From Mesorhizobium sp. LNHC252B00 (lineage in GTDB: Bacteria > Pseudomonadota > Alphaproteobacteria > Rhizobiales > Rhizobiaceae), in the NCBI RefSeq assembly GCF_000502955.1, contig NZ_AYWO01000003.1, positions 71,067 to 135,066 on the forward strand: 64,000 bases of DNA. Direction: 5' to 3'. Below, piece by piece: positions 1-8,376 of the stretch (the stretch's first letter is position 1; every line of letters starts with the position of its first letter). The notes under the pieces are model-generated. The model did no database searches. It was not told where the DNA came from and saw nothing but the letters and a program-made list of their open reading frames with translations. The position numbers and the translations under genes were made by a program.

Positions 1-54
1 TCAAATCCGTCACACCGCAGTAGAAACCGAGCGCCATCCAAGGTTGGAACCGCC

Positions 55-732
55 ATGGCTGCTGAAACCCCGATGAAGCCTCCCTTGCAGCGCCACATGC
101 TGTTTGCGGTGTCGGCCTGCTTCGGCGTCGTGGCGCTTGCCGTGGCGTTGCTGCTTCATGCCTCGCTCGCCTATTCGATCGGCGCCAACGCATTCTTTGC
201 TACCTACGTCATTCTTGTCGTCACCCAGATGCCGAAATTCACCGGCAGGTATCTGAGCAAGAATGCGCGCGCCACTGACCAGCCGATGCTGGTCATCTTC
301 GCGGTGACTTTGGTCGTCGTCGGCGTTGCCACCTTCTCGTTGTTTCAGCTGATCAATGAGAAAGACAGCACCCACCCTATCGAATTGATCTTCGCGCTGC
401 TGTCGATCCCGCTTGGCTGGTTCACGATCCATGCCATGGCGGCGCTCCATTATGCCCATGTCTACTGGATGGACGGCGATGCGGTCGACGCCGAGACCAA
501 GAAGAAGATCCCGGTCGGCGGACTGCTGTTCCCGGGCGACAAACGGCCGGAAGGCTGGGATTTCCTCTACTTCTCGACGGTTATCGGCATGACGGCGCAG
601 ACCGCCGACACCAACATCTCGACGACGCATATGCGACGTGTCGTGCTTGTCCATTCGATCCTGTCATTTTTCTTCAACACGGTCATCGTCGCCGCAGCTG
701 TCAACCTCGCCGTCAGCCTGGGCGCTCCGTAA
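55..732 (+). CDS. DUF1345 family integral membrane protein
   Basis: A 225-residue polytopic membrane protein. Hydrophobic segments lie at about residues 13-35, 38-55, 78-97, 110-135 and 198-220, and the segment before the last one carries the run YFSTVIGMTAQTADT, which resembles the DUF1345 family. Members of that family are inner-membrane proteins of unknown biochemical role. The ATG at 55 follows GGTTGGAACC at a suitable distance. It is followed after about 100 bases by the cytochrome b/oxidoreductase pair but has its own stop and no overlap with it. Family assignment is by recognition; function is unknown. Confidence 0.8.
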   Translation: MAAETPMKPPLQRHMLFAVSACFGVVALAVALLLHASLAYSIGANAFFATYVILVVTQMPKFTGRYLSKNARATDQPMLVIFAVTLVVVGVATFSLFQLINEKDSTHPIELIFALLSIPLGWFTIHAMAALHYAHVYWMDGDAVDAETKKKIPVGGLLFPGDKRPEGWDFLYFSTVIGMTAQTADTNISTTHMRRVVLVHSILSFFFNTVIVAAAVNLAVSLGAP

Positions 733-786
733 TAAATCCGTGATCGGATGAAACATTGGTTTGGATCGCGACGTATCAGGAGGACA

Positions 787-810
787 ATGAACGCGCGGGC
801 CACGCCGTGA
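787..810 (+). other. Seven-codon leader ORF with a consensus Shine-Dalgarno
   Basis: AGGAGG at 778-783 sits three bases before an ATG at 787. It opens a reading frame of only seven sense codons (M-N-A-R-A-T-P) and ends at TGA 808-810, 19 bases before the cytochrome b start. The ribosome site is stronger than that of the cytochrome gene itself (GGGAGA). It could be a leader peptide or the relic of a longer gene. Whether it is translated is not shown by the sequence. Confidence 0.3.
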
Positions 811-829
811 GGCCGGGAGACGAGACAAG

Positions 830-1711
830 ATGGAATCCGTTGCCAGAAGCCAATCCGCCGCCGATCCCGGTGCTTCGGCGTCGAACGAAAAACCGCTGAT
901 CTACCGGCAGTCGCGCTGGACGCGGCTGACGCATTGGCTCTGGGCCATCTCGCTGTTCTTCATGCTGCTGTCCGGCCTGCAGATCTTCAATGCCCGCCCG
1001 CAGCTCTATATCGGCAAGGAGTCTGGTTTTGGCTACAACAACACCATCTTCGCCATCGGCGCCGAGAACACCAACGTCGGGCCACGCGGCTACACTGAAA
1101 TCCTTGGACATCGCTTCGACACCACAGGGGTGCTCGGCTGGTCAGGGCCGGCGGGCCAGGAGACATCCCGCGCATTTCCGTCCTGGGCGACCATCCCGTC
1201 CTACTACGACCTCGGCACCGCCCGCGTCGTCCATTTCTTCTTCGCCTGGATACTGACCACGACCTTGATCGTCTGGTTTGTCGCCAGCACCATGAACGGC
1301 CATCTGCGCCGCGACCTCGCACCACGCCTCGACGACCTGAAGCGCTTGCCGCAGGACATCATCGATCACGCCAAGCTCAGATTCCACCACACGCGGGAGT
1401 ACAACACGCTGCAGAAGATGGCTTATGGCGGCGTGCTGTTCGTCCTCCTGCCGCTGATGATCATCACCGGCCTGGCCATGTCTCCCAGTATGGATTCGGT
1501 GCTGCCGTTCCTCAACGATCTGCTCGGAGGACGGCAGACGGCGCGCACCATCCATTTCACCGTCATGGTGCTGCTGGTCGCCTTCTTCATCGTTCATATC
1601 CTGATGATCCTGGCCGCCGGCCCGATAAACGAACTGCGTTCGATCATCACCGGCTGGTACCGCACCGATCCTCCCGCACAGGACGACAAGACAACCGAGA
1701 GGAGTGCCTGA
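830..1711 (+). CDS. Membrane cytochrome b (b561-like) subunit, partner of the molybdopterin oxidoreductase
   Basis: A 293-residue membrane protein with a cytoplasmic N-terminus and four or so transmembrane helices. The first contains the heme-binding type motif RLTHWLWAISLFFMLLSG (about residues 31-48); later helices carry further histidines (VVHFFFAW, TIHFTVMVLLVAFFIVHILM). This pattern fits the b-type cytochrome family that anchors and exchanges electrons with periplasmic oxidoreductases. The ATG at 830 follows GGGAGACGAGACAAG. Its stop at 1709-1711 is one base from the next ATG at 1713, so the two genes are almost certainly co-translated and form one membrane-bound enzyme. The physiological substrate cannot be read from the sequence. 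Confidence 0.85.
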   Translation: MESVARSQSAADPGASASNEKPLIYRQSRWTRLTHWLWAISLFFMLLSGLQIFNARPQLYIGKESGFGYNNTIFAIGAENTNVGPRGYTEILGHRFDTTGVLGWSGPAGQETSRAFPSWATIPSYYDLGTARVVHFFFAWILTTTLIVWFVASTMNGHLRRDLAPRLDDLKRLPQDIIDHAKLRFHHTREYNTLQKMAYGGVLFVLLPLMIITGLAMSPSMDSVLPFLNDLLGGRQTARTIHFTVMVLLVAFFIVHILMILAAGPINELRSIITGWYRTDPPAQDDKTTERSA

Positions 1712-1712
1712 C

Positions 1713-2504
1713 ATGGCAAAGTTTGAGATCAGCCGCCGCAAATTCCTGACGGGTGCCAGTCTCGGTGCCTCCGGTATCATGCTGTCGGGCTGCGACGCCT
1801 TCGACAGCCAGCTAAGCGTTGGCAGTGGCTTGCGCAGTTTTCTCGAAAACGCCAATGACCTGACATACCGGGCACAGCGCCTGCTCGCGGGACGCGACGC
1901 CCTGGCGCCGGAATTCACCGAGGCCGACATCCGCCAGCCGCAGCGGCCGAATGGTGTGACTGCGCCGGACGACGATGTTTACAAGGGTCTGCTTGCCAAC
2001 AACTTCGCCGACTGGCGACTGGAGGTTACAGGCCTGGTCGAAAAGCCGCTGTCGCTCAGCCGTGAGCAGCTGATGAACATGCCGAGCCGCACCCAGATCA
2101 CCCGCCATGACTGCGTCGAAGGCTGGAGTTGCATCGCCAAATGGACCGGGACGCCGCTGTCGCTGGTGCTGGACCAGGCGGTGGTCAAGCCGCAGGCGCG
2201 CTACGCAATGTTCCATTGCCTCGACACGATCGACCGCAGCCTTTCCGGCGACATCAAATATTACGGCTCGATCGACCTGATCGATGCCCGTCACCCGCAG
2301 ACGATCCTCGCCTATGGCGTGAACGGCAAGCCGCTGCCGGTTGAGAACGGCGCACCGCTGCGCGTCCGTGTCGAGCGGCAGCTCGGCTATAAGATGCCGA
2401 AATACCTCTACAAGATCGAACTCGTCGACGGCTTCGCCACTATCGGCGGCGGCAGGGGCGGCTATTGGGAAGACAATGGCTACGACTGGTACGGCGGCAT
2501 CTGA
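1713..2504 (+). CDS. Tat-exported molybdopterin-dependent oxidoreductase (sulfite oxidase/YedY fold)
   Basis: A 263-residue protein beginning with a twin-arginine signal (SRRKFLTG at residues 7-14) that runs into a lipobox-like LSGC (residues 24-27), so it may be exported folded and lipid-anchored. The core matches the sulfite oxidase-type molybdopterin domain. The likely Mo-ligating cysteine is C134 in RHDCVEGWS, followed by W..TPL and a downstream GAPLRVRVERQLGYKMPKYL pterin-binding region. The in-frame GTG at 1704 overlaps the cytochrome gene, but the ATG at 1713 is better served by GAGAGGAG at 1697-1703. It differs from MsrP in having a b561-type partner and not MsrQ. Confidence 0.88.
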   Translation: MAKFEISRRKFLTGASLGASGIMLSGCDAFDSQLSVGSGLRSFLENANDLTYRAQRLLAGRDALAPEFTEADIRQPQRPNGVTAPDDDVYKGLLANNFADWRLEVTGLVEKPLSLSREQLMNMPSRTQITRHDCVEGWSCIAKWTGTPLSLVLDQAVVKPQARYAMFHCLDTIDRSLSGDIKYYGSIDLIDARHPQTILAYGVNGKPLPVENGAPLRVRVERQLGYKMPKYLYKIELVDGFATIGGGRGGYWEDNGYDWYGGI

Positions 2505-2551
2505 CAGTTAGGGGATAATGCCCTGAGATCAGCGGTTTAACCCTCAGCACG

Positions 2552-3553
2552 TCAAGCAACCTTGTCGAGCAACGGCCGCAGCGCCGGATGGATTTCTGGC
2601 GATGCCTGCTTGATCAGGGTGAGCAGCGCGCGTTCGTTCTCGTAGAGGGGCCTGTCCAGGCCGATATGCTCGACCAGCCAGCCTGCTTCGCCGGCATCGA
2701 TCGTCTCGGCGCGGCGAGCAAGCGCCTCGGCCGCCCTGTTCTTGGCTTCCCAATCGGCCTCGATGTCATCAGGGGACCGGTAGGCCTCCATGATGCCGGC
2801 GAGGCCGCCGGAGATCATGCGGCTGAAGAAGCCGCCGATTTCCGGATCGGCGTGTTCGAGGAAAGCGTCACGGCGTAGTGCCACATCGCGCGTCGGCGCT
2901 TCATAGCCGGCCGAGCACATGACGAAATTGGCGATCGCCTTGACGAACAGCTCGTTCCAGGACGGATCGTTGCTGGCATGGGCGGTGCGCTCGTTGATCT
3001 TGAACAGCACTTCTGCCTCGGCGCGCGTGACGGCAATGTTGCCGTCGCCACCGTGCGCATGGAGGATACGGCGCAGCAGTTCGACCTCCGCCTTGGCGAT
3101 CAGCCCGGGAACCAGCGCATCGCCGAGCATCAGCGGCCCCTTGCCATCGATGACGGCGTGGGCGACCTGTTGCAGCGCATAGACGCAAAGCTGGCCCGGC
3201 GACGATCTCGCCTCTTCCAGCACGTGCACCAGCAATTCGAGTTCGGTGCGGCTGTCGACCATGCCGTCGCGCGAGATCGTGCGGATCAGCCAGTCGGCAT
3301 TGTCCTGCGAAATATAGCCCGACGGCTTCTCCTGGTGGACGATGTAATCGGTGACCGCCTCGATGAAGAAAAGCGGCCATTCCGGGCATTTGTCCTTCGC
3401 CGTGGCATCGAGCGCAAACAGCGCCTCGGCTTCGCCGCGCGTCACTACACCGTCGCCGAACACCTCTCGGCGCAACATCGTCACGTCCTCCGTGGCGATG
3501 CGGCTTTTCGAGGTCAGCCCCGCCACCGGCGCGCTCATGATCAATTCGCCCAT
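2552..3553 (-). CDS. Conserved hypothetical protein with two internal repeats
   Basis: A 333-residue soluble protein with no signal peptide or membrane segment. It is built of two diverged copies of one module: repeat 1 at about residues 22-118 and repeat 2 at about 160-325. Matching pieces are VVTRGEAEALFAL / AVTRAEAEVLFKI, then WPLFFIEAVTDYI / WNELFVKAIANFV, then ISQDNADWLIRTISRD / IDAGEAGWLVEHIGLD, each followed by E..LL. The start at 3553 was chosen because GGGGACGAC lies just upstream; an in-frame start at 3592 adds only a Gly/Arg-rich stretch. I do not recognise a named domain; the DG-rich turns resemble EF-hand-type loops but lack the full ligand pattern. Function is unknown. Confidence 0.75.
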   Translation of the reverse strand: MGELIMSAPVAGLTSKSRIATEDVTMLRREVFGDGVVTRGEAEALFALDATAKDKCPEWPLFFIEAVTDYIVHQEKPSGYISQDNADWLIRTISRDGMVDSRTELELLVHVLEEARSSPGQLCVYALQQVAHAVIDGKGPLMLGDALVPGLIAKAEVELLRRILHAHGGDGNIAVTRAEAEVLFKINERTAHASNDPSWNELFVKAIANFVMCSAGYEAPTRDVALRRDAFLEHADPEIGGFFSRMISGGLAGIMEAYRSPDDIEADWEAKNRAAEALARRAETIDAGEAGWLVEHIGLDRPLYENERALLTLIKQASPEIHPALRPLLDKVA

Positions 3554-3669
3554 TTGTCGTCCCCGTCCGCCGCCGCCCAATGCCGGCCCCAAAGCGTCAT
3601 GGCTGCCAAGATATCAGCAGTGTCTTGAAAAACCGGCAAACGGCGTGGTTAGCGAAGACTTGTCGGCGA

Positions 3670-3767
3670 ATGCATGTCGCCCAAGGCGTGCCGCGGGCTT
3701 GAGAGAAGGACGACATGCATCAACACAAGCATCTAAAGCGCATCGCCAGCGCGGCGCACTTTAGATG
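3670..3767. repeat. Dispersed intergenic repeat, family A copy 1
   Basis: The element has an outer inverted repeat, ATGCATGTCG (3670-3679) and CGACATGCAT (3711-3720), followed by a second hairpin with arms CATCTAAAG (3730-3738) and CTTTAGATG (3759-3767). The same order of parts (CATGTCGCCCAA, then CGACATGCAT, then AACA..AA, then a TAA.GCGC hairpin) recurs at 44592-44682. It fits the mosaic palindromic repeats common between rhizobial genes. It lies between the repeat-module protein and the glycine riboswitch. Confidence 0.65.
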
Positions 3768-3816
3768 TCGCGGACAGGTGACAAGCCGTCGCGCACAAGC
3801 TATGGATGGCACGTCG

Positions 3817-3837
3817 AGGACTCAGGGTCTGAGTCCT
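3817..3837 (+). other. Perfect 9-bp inverted repeat just upstream of the glycine riboswitch
   Basis: AGGACTCAG (3817-3825) and CTGAGTCCT (3829-3837) are exact reverse complements separated by three bases. The hairpin ends about eight bases before the first aptamer. It could be a regulator site, part of the leader fold, or an upstream stem flanking the aptamers. Confidence 0.45.
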
Positions 3838-3842
3838 ACCTG

Positions 3843-4027
3843 TTTGCGGGAGAGAGCAGCGAAAGCTGCCGCCGAAGGGGAAATCGCCCGAAATCTCTCA
3901 GGCAAAAGAACCGTAGACGGGAAAGACACTCTGGAAAGTCGGGGCTTGCCCCCGCGCCGAAGGTGTAAGCGCCGCTGACAGAGTTCCGGCTGCGCAAGTC
4001 TCTCAGGCTTCAGACAGAGGGGCACGG
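3843..4027 (+). promoter_or_regulatory. Tandem glycine riboswitch (two aptamers) controlling gcvTHP
   Basis: Two glycine aptamers lie head to tail. Aptamer 1 begins GCGGGAGAGAGC (from 3846), continues GCCGCCGAAGGGG and closes with TCTCTCAGGCAAAAGAACCG near 3895-3914. Aptamer 2 begins at about 3926 with GACACTCTGGAAAGTC, has CGCCGAAGGTGTAAGCG, and closes with TCTCTCAGGCTTCAGACAGAG near 4000-4020. The GGAGAG / CCGAAGG / TCTCAGGC signature is diagnostic of the class. gcvT starts about 45 bases downstream. Known members usually switch gcv operons on when glycine is high. No clear terminator stem with a T-run lies between it and gcvT, so control at translation start is plausible. Confidence 0.95.
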
Positions 4028-4072
4028 ACTGGTCGCCATTCGCGACCGATTGCGTGCGACTCTGGAGATGAC

Positions 4073-5173
4073 ATGACGGGCGACGACAGCAAACACCTTC
4101 CCCTCGAAGATATCCATGTGGCTGCTGGTGCGCGCTTTGGCGCCTTTGCCGGCTGGTCGATGCCGCTGACCTATCCGGCCGGCGTCATGAAGGAACACCT
4201 TCACACCCGCGAACAGGCCGGCCTGTTCGACATCTCGCATATGAAACTGTTCGAGGTCAGCGGGCCGGAGGCGGTTTCACTGCTCAATCGCGCCTGCCCG
4301 CTTGACGCCGGCGCGCTCAAAATCTCACAATCCAAACTGTCCTTCTTCCTCAACGAAGCAGGCGGCATTCTGGACGATCTGATCGTCACCAGGCTTGGCG
4401 ATATCAGGTTCATGGTGGTCGCTAACGCCGGCAATGCCGTCGCCGACGAAAAGCATTTGCGTGCGCTTGCCGCGGATTTCGACGTCAGGGTCGAGGCGCT
4501 CGACCGCGTCTTCCTGGCCATCCAGGGTCCTGAAGCCTGGGCGGCCCTTTCCCGAGCCGGCATCGAGACCGGCTCGCTGCTGTTCATGCATGGTGTCGAA
4601 CCGCGCAGGAACTGGTTCATGAGCCGCTCCGGCTACACCGGCGAGGACGGCTTCGAAATCGGGCTGCCGGAGGCCGATGCGCGCGATCTCGTTGCGAAGC
4701 TGCTTGGTGATGAACGCGTGCTGTGGATCGGGCTGGCCGCTCGCGACAGCCTGCGGCTGGAGGCAGGACTCTGCCTGCACGGCCAGGACATCACGCCGGA
4801 GATCGACCCCGCGAGCGCCGCACTGATGTGGGCGATCCCGAAGGAGGTTCGCGCGTCCGGCACTTTTATCGGTGCCGATGCGCTCCGCGCCGCCGTGGAA
4901 CGAGGACCCGCGCAAAAGCGCGTCGGGCTGAAGCCGGAAGGCCGCCAGCCGGTGCGCGCCGGTGCTGCGCTCTTTGACGCCGACGGCAAGCCCGCCGGCC
5001 ATGTCACGTCGGGCGGGTTTGGCCCGTCAGCCGGCCATCCGGTCGCCATGGGCTATGTCATGGCACCCCTGGCCAAGCCCGGAACACGGGTTTTCGCCGA
5101 TGTTCGCGGCACGAAGATCCCCGTCGATATCAGCTCCCTGCCCTTCACGCCACATCGCTACCGCAAAGGATAA
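4073..5173 (+). CDS. gcvT: Aminomethyltransferase, glycine cleavage T protein
   Basis: A 366-residue protein of normal GcvT length. It transfers the methylene group from aminomethyl-lipoyl GcvH to tetrahydrofolate, releasing ammonia. Family signatures are present: [13 protein letters not shown] near the N-terminus, [13 protein letters not shown] (about residues 50-62), [18 protein letters not shown] (about 223-240) and the C-terminal [11 protein letters not shown]. The ATG at 4073 follows CTGGAG. It is the first gene of gcvT-gcvH-gcvP, five bases from gcvH, behind a tandem glycine riboswitch. Confidence 0.96.
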   Translation: MTGDDSKHLPLEDIHVAAGARFGAFAGWSMPLTYPAGVMKEHLHTREQAGLFDISHMKLFEVSGPEAVSLLNRACPLDAGALKISQSKLSFFLNEAGGILDDLIVTRLGDIRFMVVANAGNAVADEKHLRALAADFDVRVEALDRVFLAIQGPEAWAALSRAGIETGSLLFMHGVEPRRNWFMSRSGYTGEDGFEIGLPEADARDLVAKLLGDERVLWIGLAARDSLRLEAGLCLHGQDITPEIDPASAALMWAIPKEVRASGTFIGADALRAAVERGPAQKRVGLKPEGRQPVRAGAALFDADGKPAGHVTSGGFGPSAGHPVAMGYVMAPLAKPGTRVFADVRGTKIPVDISSLPFTPHRYRKG

Positions 5174-5178
5174 TTTCA

Positions 5179-5547
5179 ATGGCAAAGATCTATTTCACAT
5201 CAGATCACGAATGGCTCCGCGTCGAGGGCGGCATCGCCACCGTCGGCATCACCGATTACGCGCAGGAACAACTCGGCGATCTCGTCTTCGTCGAACTGCC
5301 CGAAACCGGAAAGAAGCTGAGCAAGGGCGATACCGCCGTCGTCGTCGAATCTGTTAAGGCGGCTTCCGATGTCTATGCACCCGTCGACGGCGAGATCACC
5401 GAAGCCAACGCCACGCTGTCGTCAGATCCGTCGCTGGTCAACTCGGCGGCAACCGGGGCCGGCTGGCTGTGGAAGATGAAGCTCGCCGACGAAAGCCAGC
5501 TCGCCGGCCTCATGGACGAAGCCGCTTACAAAGCCCATATCGGCTGA
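5179..5547 (+). CDS. gcvH: Glycine cleavage system H protein (lipoyl carrier)
   Basis: A 122-residue protein of standard length. It carries the lipoyl arm that shuttles the aminomethyl intermediate between GcvP, GcvT and lipoamide dehydrogenase. The lipoylated lysine is K60 in [11 protein letters not shown], and the N-terminal [21 protein letters not shown] is characteristic. It follows gcvT by five bases and precedes gcvP by 18, so the three are cotranscribed. Confidence 0.97.
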   Translation: MAKIYFTSDHEWLRVEGGIATVGITDYAQEQLGDLVFVELPETGKKLSKGDTAVVVESVKAASDVYAPVDGEITEANATLSSDPSLVNSAATGAGWLWKMKLADESQLAGLMDEAAYKAHIG

Positions 5548-5565
5548 CATCAGGACTCGAAAGAC

Positions 5566-8376
5566 ATGACCGCAGCACCCTACCCCTTCTCGGCCCGCCA
5601 TATCGGCCCCGGCCTCAACGACACCAGAGCGATGCTGGCCGCTATCGGCGTGCCCTCCGTCGAGACCCTGATCAGCCAGTCGGTGCCGAGGTCGATCCGG
5701 CTCGACCGGCCGCTCGCTCTGCCGGCACCTGCAAGCGAGGCGGAGGCGCTGGCCGAACTTTCGGCTGTCATGGCAGGGAATACGGTGCTGAAGAGCTTCA
5801 TCGGCGCCGGCTACCACGGCGTTGATGTGCCGCCGGTGATCCAGCGCAACCTGTTCGAGAACCCGGCCTGGTATACGGCCTACACACCCTATCAGGCCGA
5901 GATCAGCCAGGGCCGTCTGGAAATGCTGTTCAACTTCCAGACGCTGGTCACCGAATTGACCGGTCTGCCGGTGGCGTCGGCATCGCTGCTGGACGAGGCG
6001 ACGGCGGTGGCTGAAGCCGTCGGCATCGCCTTGCGCCACCACCGCGACAAGCGCACCAAGATCGCATTTGCCGGCACGCCGCATCCGCAGACGCTGGACG
6101 TGGTGCGCACGCGCGCCGAGCCGCTCAGTATCGAGATCAATGGCGAGACGATCGACGACAACACCGCCGCCCTGCTCGTCTCCTGGCCGGATACGTTTGG
6201 GGTCTATGGCGACCACAAGGCAGCGATCGACAAGGCGCGCGCCACTGGCGCCATCGTTGTCTTCATCGCCGACCCGCTCGGCCTGACGCTGACCGATGCG
6301 CCGGCCAAGCTTGGCGCCGACATTGCAGTCGGTCCGATGCAGCGCTTTGGCGTGCCGATGGGCTTTGGCGGTCCGCACGCCGCCTACTGCGCCGTCTCCG
6401 ACAAGTTGACGCGGCTGATGCCAGGCCGCCTTGTCGGCCAGTCCACCGACAGCAAGGGCCGGCCCGGCTACCGGCTTGCCTTGCAGACACGCGAGCAGCA
6501 TATCCGCCGCGACAAGGCGACGTCCAACATCTGCACTGCTCAGGCGCTGCTCGCCAACATGGCGACCGCTTACGCCATCTGGCACGGCCCCGCCGGGCTG
6601 CAGGCGATTGCCGGGCGCATCCATGCGCGAGCCAACCGTCTCGCAAGCGGCCTCGACGCGGCAGGCGTGTCGGTGCTCGGCGCCAGCCGTTTCGACACTG
6701 TGACCGTGAAGACCAAGGGCAAGGCGGCGCAGATCGCCACTGCGGCTGAAAAGACCGGCCGGCTGCTGCGCGTCATCGATGCCGACCATGTCGGCATCAG
6801 CTTCGACGAAACCTCGACCGATGCCGATCTCGACGCGATCGCGACGCTGTTCGGCGCCAAGGCCGGTCCCTCCGCCGACCGCACGGTGCCCGGCAAGCCG
6901 CGTGGCAAGGAGTTTCTGACCCAGCCTGTTTTCCATGAAAACAAGTCGGAAACCGAGATGATGCGCTTCCTGCGCCGGCTGGCCGACAAGGATCTGGCGC
7001 TCGATCGCGCCATGATTCCGCTCGGGTCCTGCACCATGAAGCTCAACGCTGCCGCGGAGATGATGCCGGTGAGTTGGCCAAGCATCGCCAATTTGCATCC
7101 CTTCGCGCCGGCCGCGCACTCGGCCGGCTATCGTGCCATGATCGCCGAACTGGAAGGCTGGCTGTCGGAGATCACCGGCTTCGACGCCGTCACCTTGCAG
7201 CCCAACGCCGGCAGCCAGGGCGAATATGCCGGCCTGCTCGCCATTCGCGGCTATCACCGCTCACGCGGCGACAATCACCGCACCGTCTGCCTGATCCCCT
7301 CGTCGGCGCATGGCACCAACCCGGCAAGTGCTGCGATGGCCGGCATGAGCGTCGTCGTCGTGCGCTGCACCGATGATGGCAACATCGACATGGACGACTT
7401 GAAGGCCAAGGCGGCCGAGCACGCGCCAAATCTCGCCGCGCTGATGTTCACCTATCCCTCGACGCATGGCGTGTTCGAGGAAGGCGCGCGTGATCTCTGC
7501 GCGCTGATCCATGAGCATGGCGGCCAGGTCTATTTCGACGGCGCCAACCTCAATGCGCTGGTTGGGCTTGCCCGTCCAGGCGACATCGGTGCCGACGTCT
7601 GCCACATGAACCTGCATAAGACCTTCTGCATTCCGCATGGCGGCGGCGGGCCCGGCGTCGGCCCGATCGGCGTCAAGGCGCATCTGAAGCCGTATTTGCC
7701 CGGCCATGTCACCGAAGGCTCGGGCCATGCCGTTTCCGCTGCTCCCTTCGGCAGCGCCTCGATCCTGCCGATCACCTGGATGTATATCCGCATGATGGGC
7801 GCGTCGGGCCTCAAGCAAGCGACTGAAACGGCGATTTTGTCCGCCAACTACATCGCGACGCGGCTCGATGCGCATTTCCCGGTGCTCTACAAAGGCAGCC
7901 AGGGGCGCGTCGCGCATGAATGCATCCTCGACACCCGCGTGCTCAAGGACGGCGCCGGCATCAGTGTCGATGACATCGCCAAGCGCTTGATCGACTATGG
8001 TTTTCACGCGCCGACCATGTCGTTCCCGGTCGCCGGCACGCTGATGGTGGAGCCAACCGAGTCCGAGCCCAAGTGCGAACTCGACCGCTTCTGCGAGGCG
8101 ATGATCGCCATTTCAGGAGAAGCCGCGAAAGTGGCCAGGGGCGAATGGCCTTTGACGGACAATCCGCTGGTCAACGCACCGCACACCGCCGCCGAGGCGC
8201 TGGCCGGCCAGTGGACCCATCCCTATTCGCGCCTGGAGGCGGCCTATCCGGCTGGCGACGCCGACAAGGCGGCCAAATACTGGCCACCGGTGTCACGCAT
8301 CGACAATGTCGCCGGCGACCGCAACCTGGTCTGCTCGTGCCCGCCCCTGTCGGATTATCTGGGCGCGGCGGAATAA
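5566..8376 (+). CDS. gcvP: Glycine dehydrogenase (decarboxylating), P protein
   Basis: A 936-residue PLP enzyme that decarboxylates glycine and passes the aminomethyl group to GcvH. The single long chain is the fused, homodimeric bacterial form. The PLP-binding lysine is K685 in [17 protein letters not shown]. The N-terminal half carries RHIGP and the [11 protein letters not shown] segment, and the middle has [13 protein letters not shown]. The stop codon directly abuts the stop of the convergent diguanylate cyclase gene (8377), leaving no room for a terminator between them. Confidence 0.97.
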   Translation: MTAAPYPFSARHIGPGLNDTRAMLAAIGVPSVETLISQSVPRSIRLDRPLALPAPASEAEALAELSAVMAGNTVLKSFIGAGYHGVDVPPVIQRNLFENPAWYTAYTPYQAEISQGRLEMLFNFQTLVTELTGLPVASASLLDEATAVAEAVGIALRHHRDKRTKIAFAGTPHPQTLDVVRTRAEPLSIEINGETIDDNTAALLVSWPDTFGVYGDHKAAIDKARATGAIVVFIADPLGLTLTDAPAKLGADIAVGPMQRFGVPMGFGGPHAAYCAVSDKLTRLMPGRLVGQSTDSKGRPGYRLALQTREQHIRRDKATSNICTAQALLANMATAYAIWHGPAGLQAIAGRIHARANRLASGLDAAGVSVLGASRFDTVTVKTKGKAAQIATAAEKTGRLLRVIDADHVGISFDETSTDADLDAIATLFGAKAGPSADRTVPGKPRGKEFLTQPVFHENKSETEMMRFLRRLADKDLALDRAMIPLGSCTMKLNAAAEMMPVSWPSIANLHPFAPAAHSAGYRAMIAELEGWLSEITGFDAVTLQPNAGSQGEYAGLLAIRGYHRSRGDNHRTVCLIPSSAHGTNPASAAMAGMSVVVVRCTDDGNIDMDDLKAKAAEHAPNLAALMFTYPSTHGVFEEGARDLCALIHEHGGQVYFDGANLNALVGLARPGDIGADVCHMNLHKTFCIPHGGGGPGVGPIGVKAHLKPYLPGHVTEGSGHAVSAAPFGSASILPITWMYIRMMGASGLKQATETAILSANYIATRLDAHFPVLYKGSQGRVAHECILDTRVLKDGAGISVDDIAKRLIDYGFHAPTMSFPVAGTLMVEPTESEPKCELDRFCEAMIAISGEAAKVARGEWPLTDNPLVNAPHTAAEALAGQWTHPYSRLEAAYPAGDADKAAKYWPPVSRIDNVAGDRNLVCSCPPLSDYLGAAE

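Noticed and set aside
5422..7257. Long minus-strand open frame opposite gcvP
   Set aside because: gcvP is unambiguous on the other strand, and the antisense product has no recognisable domain.
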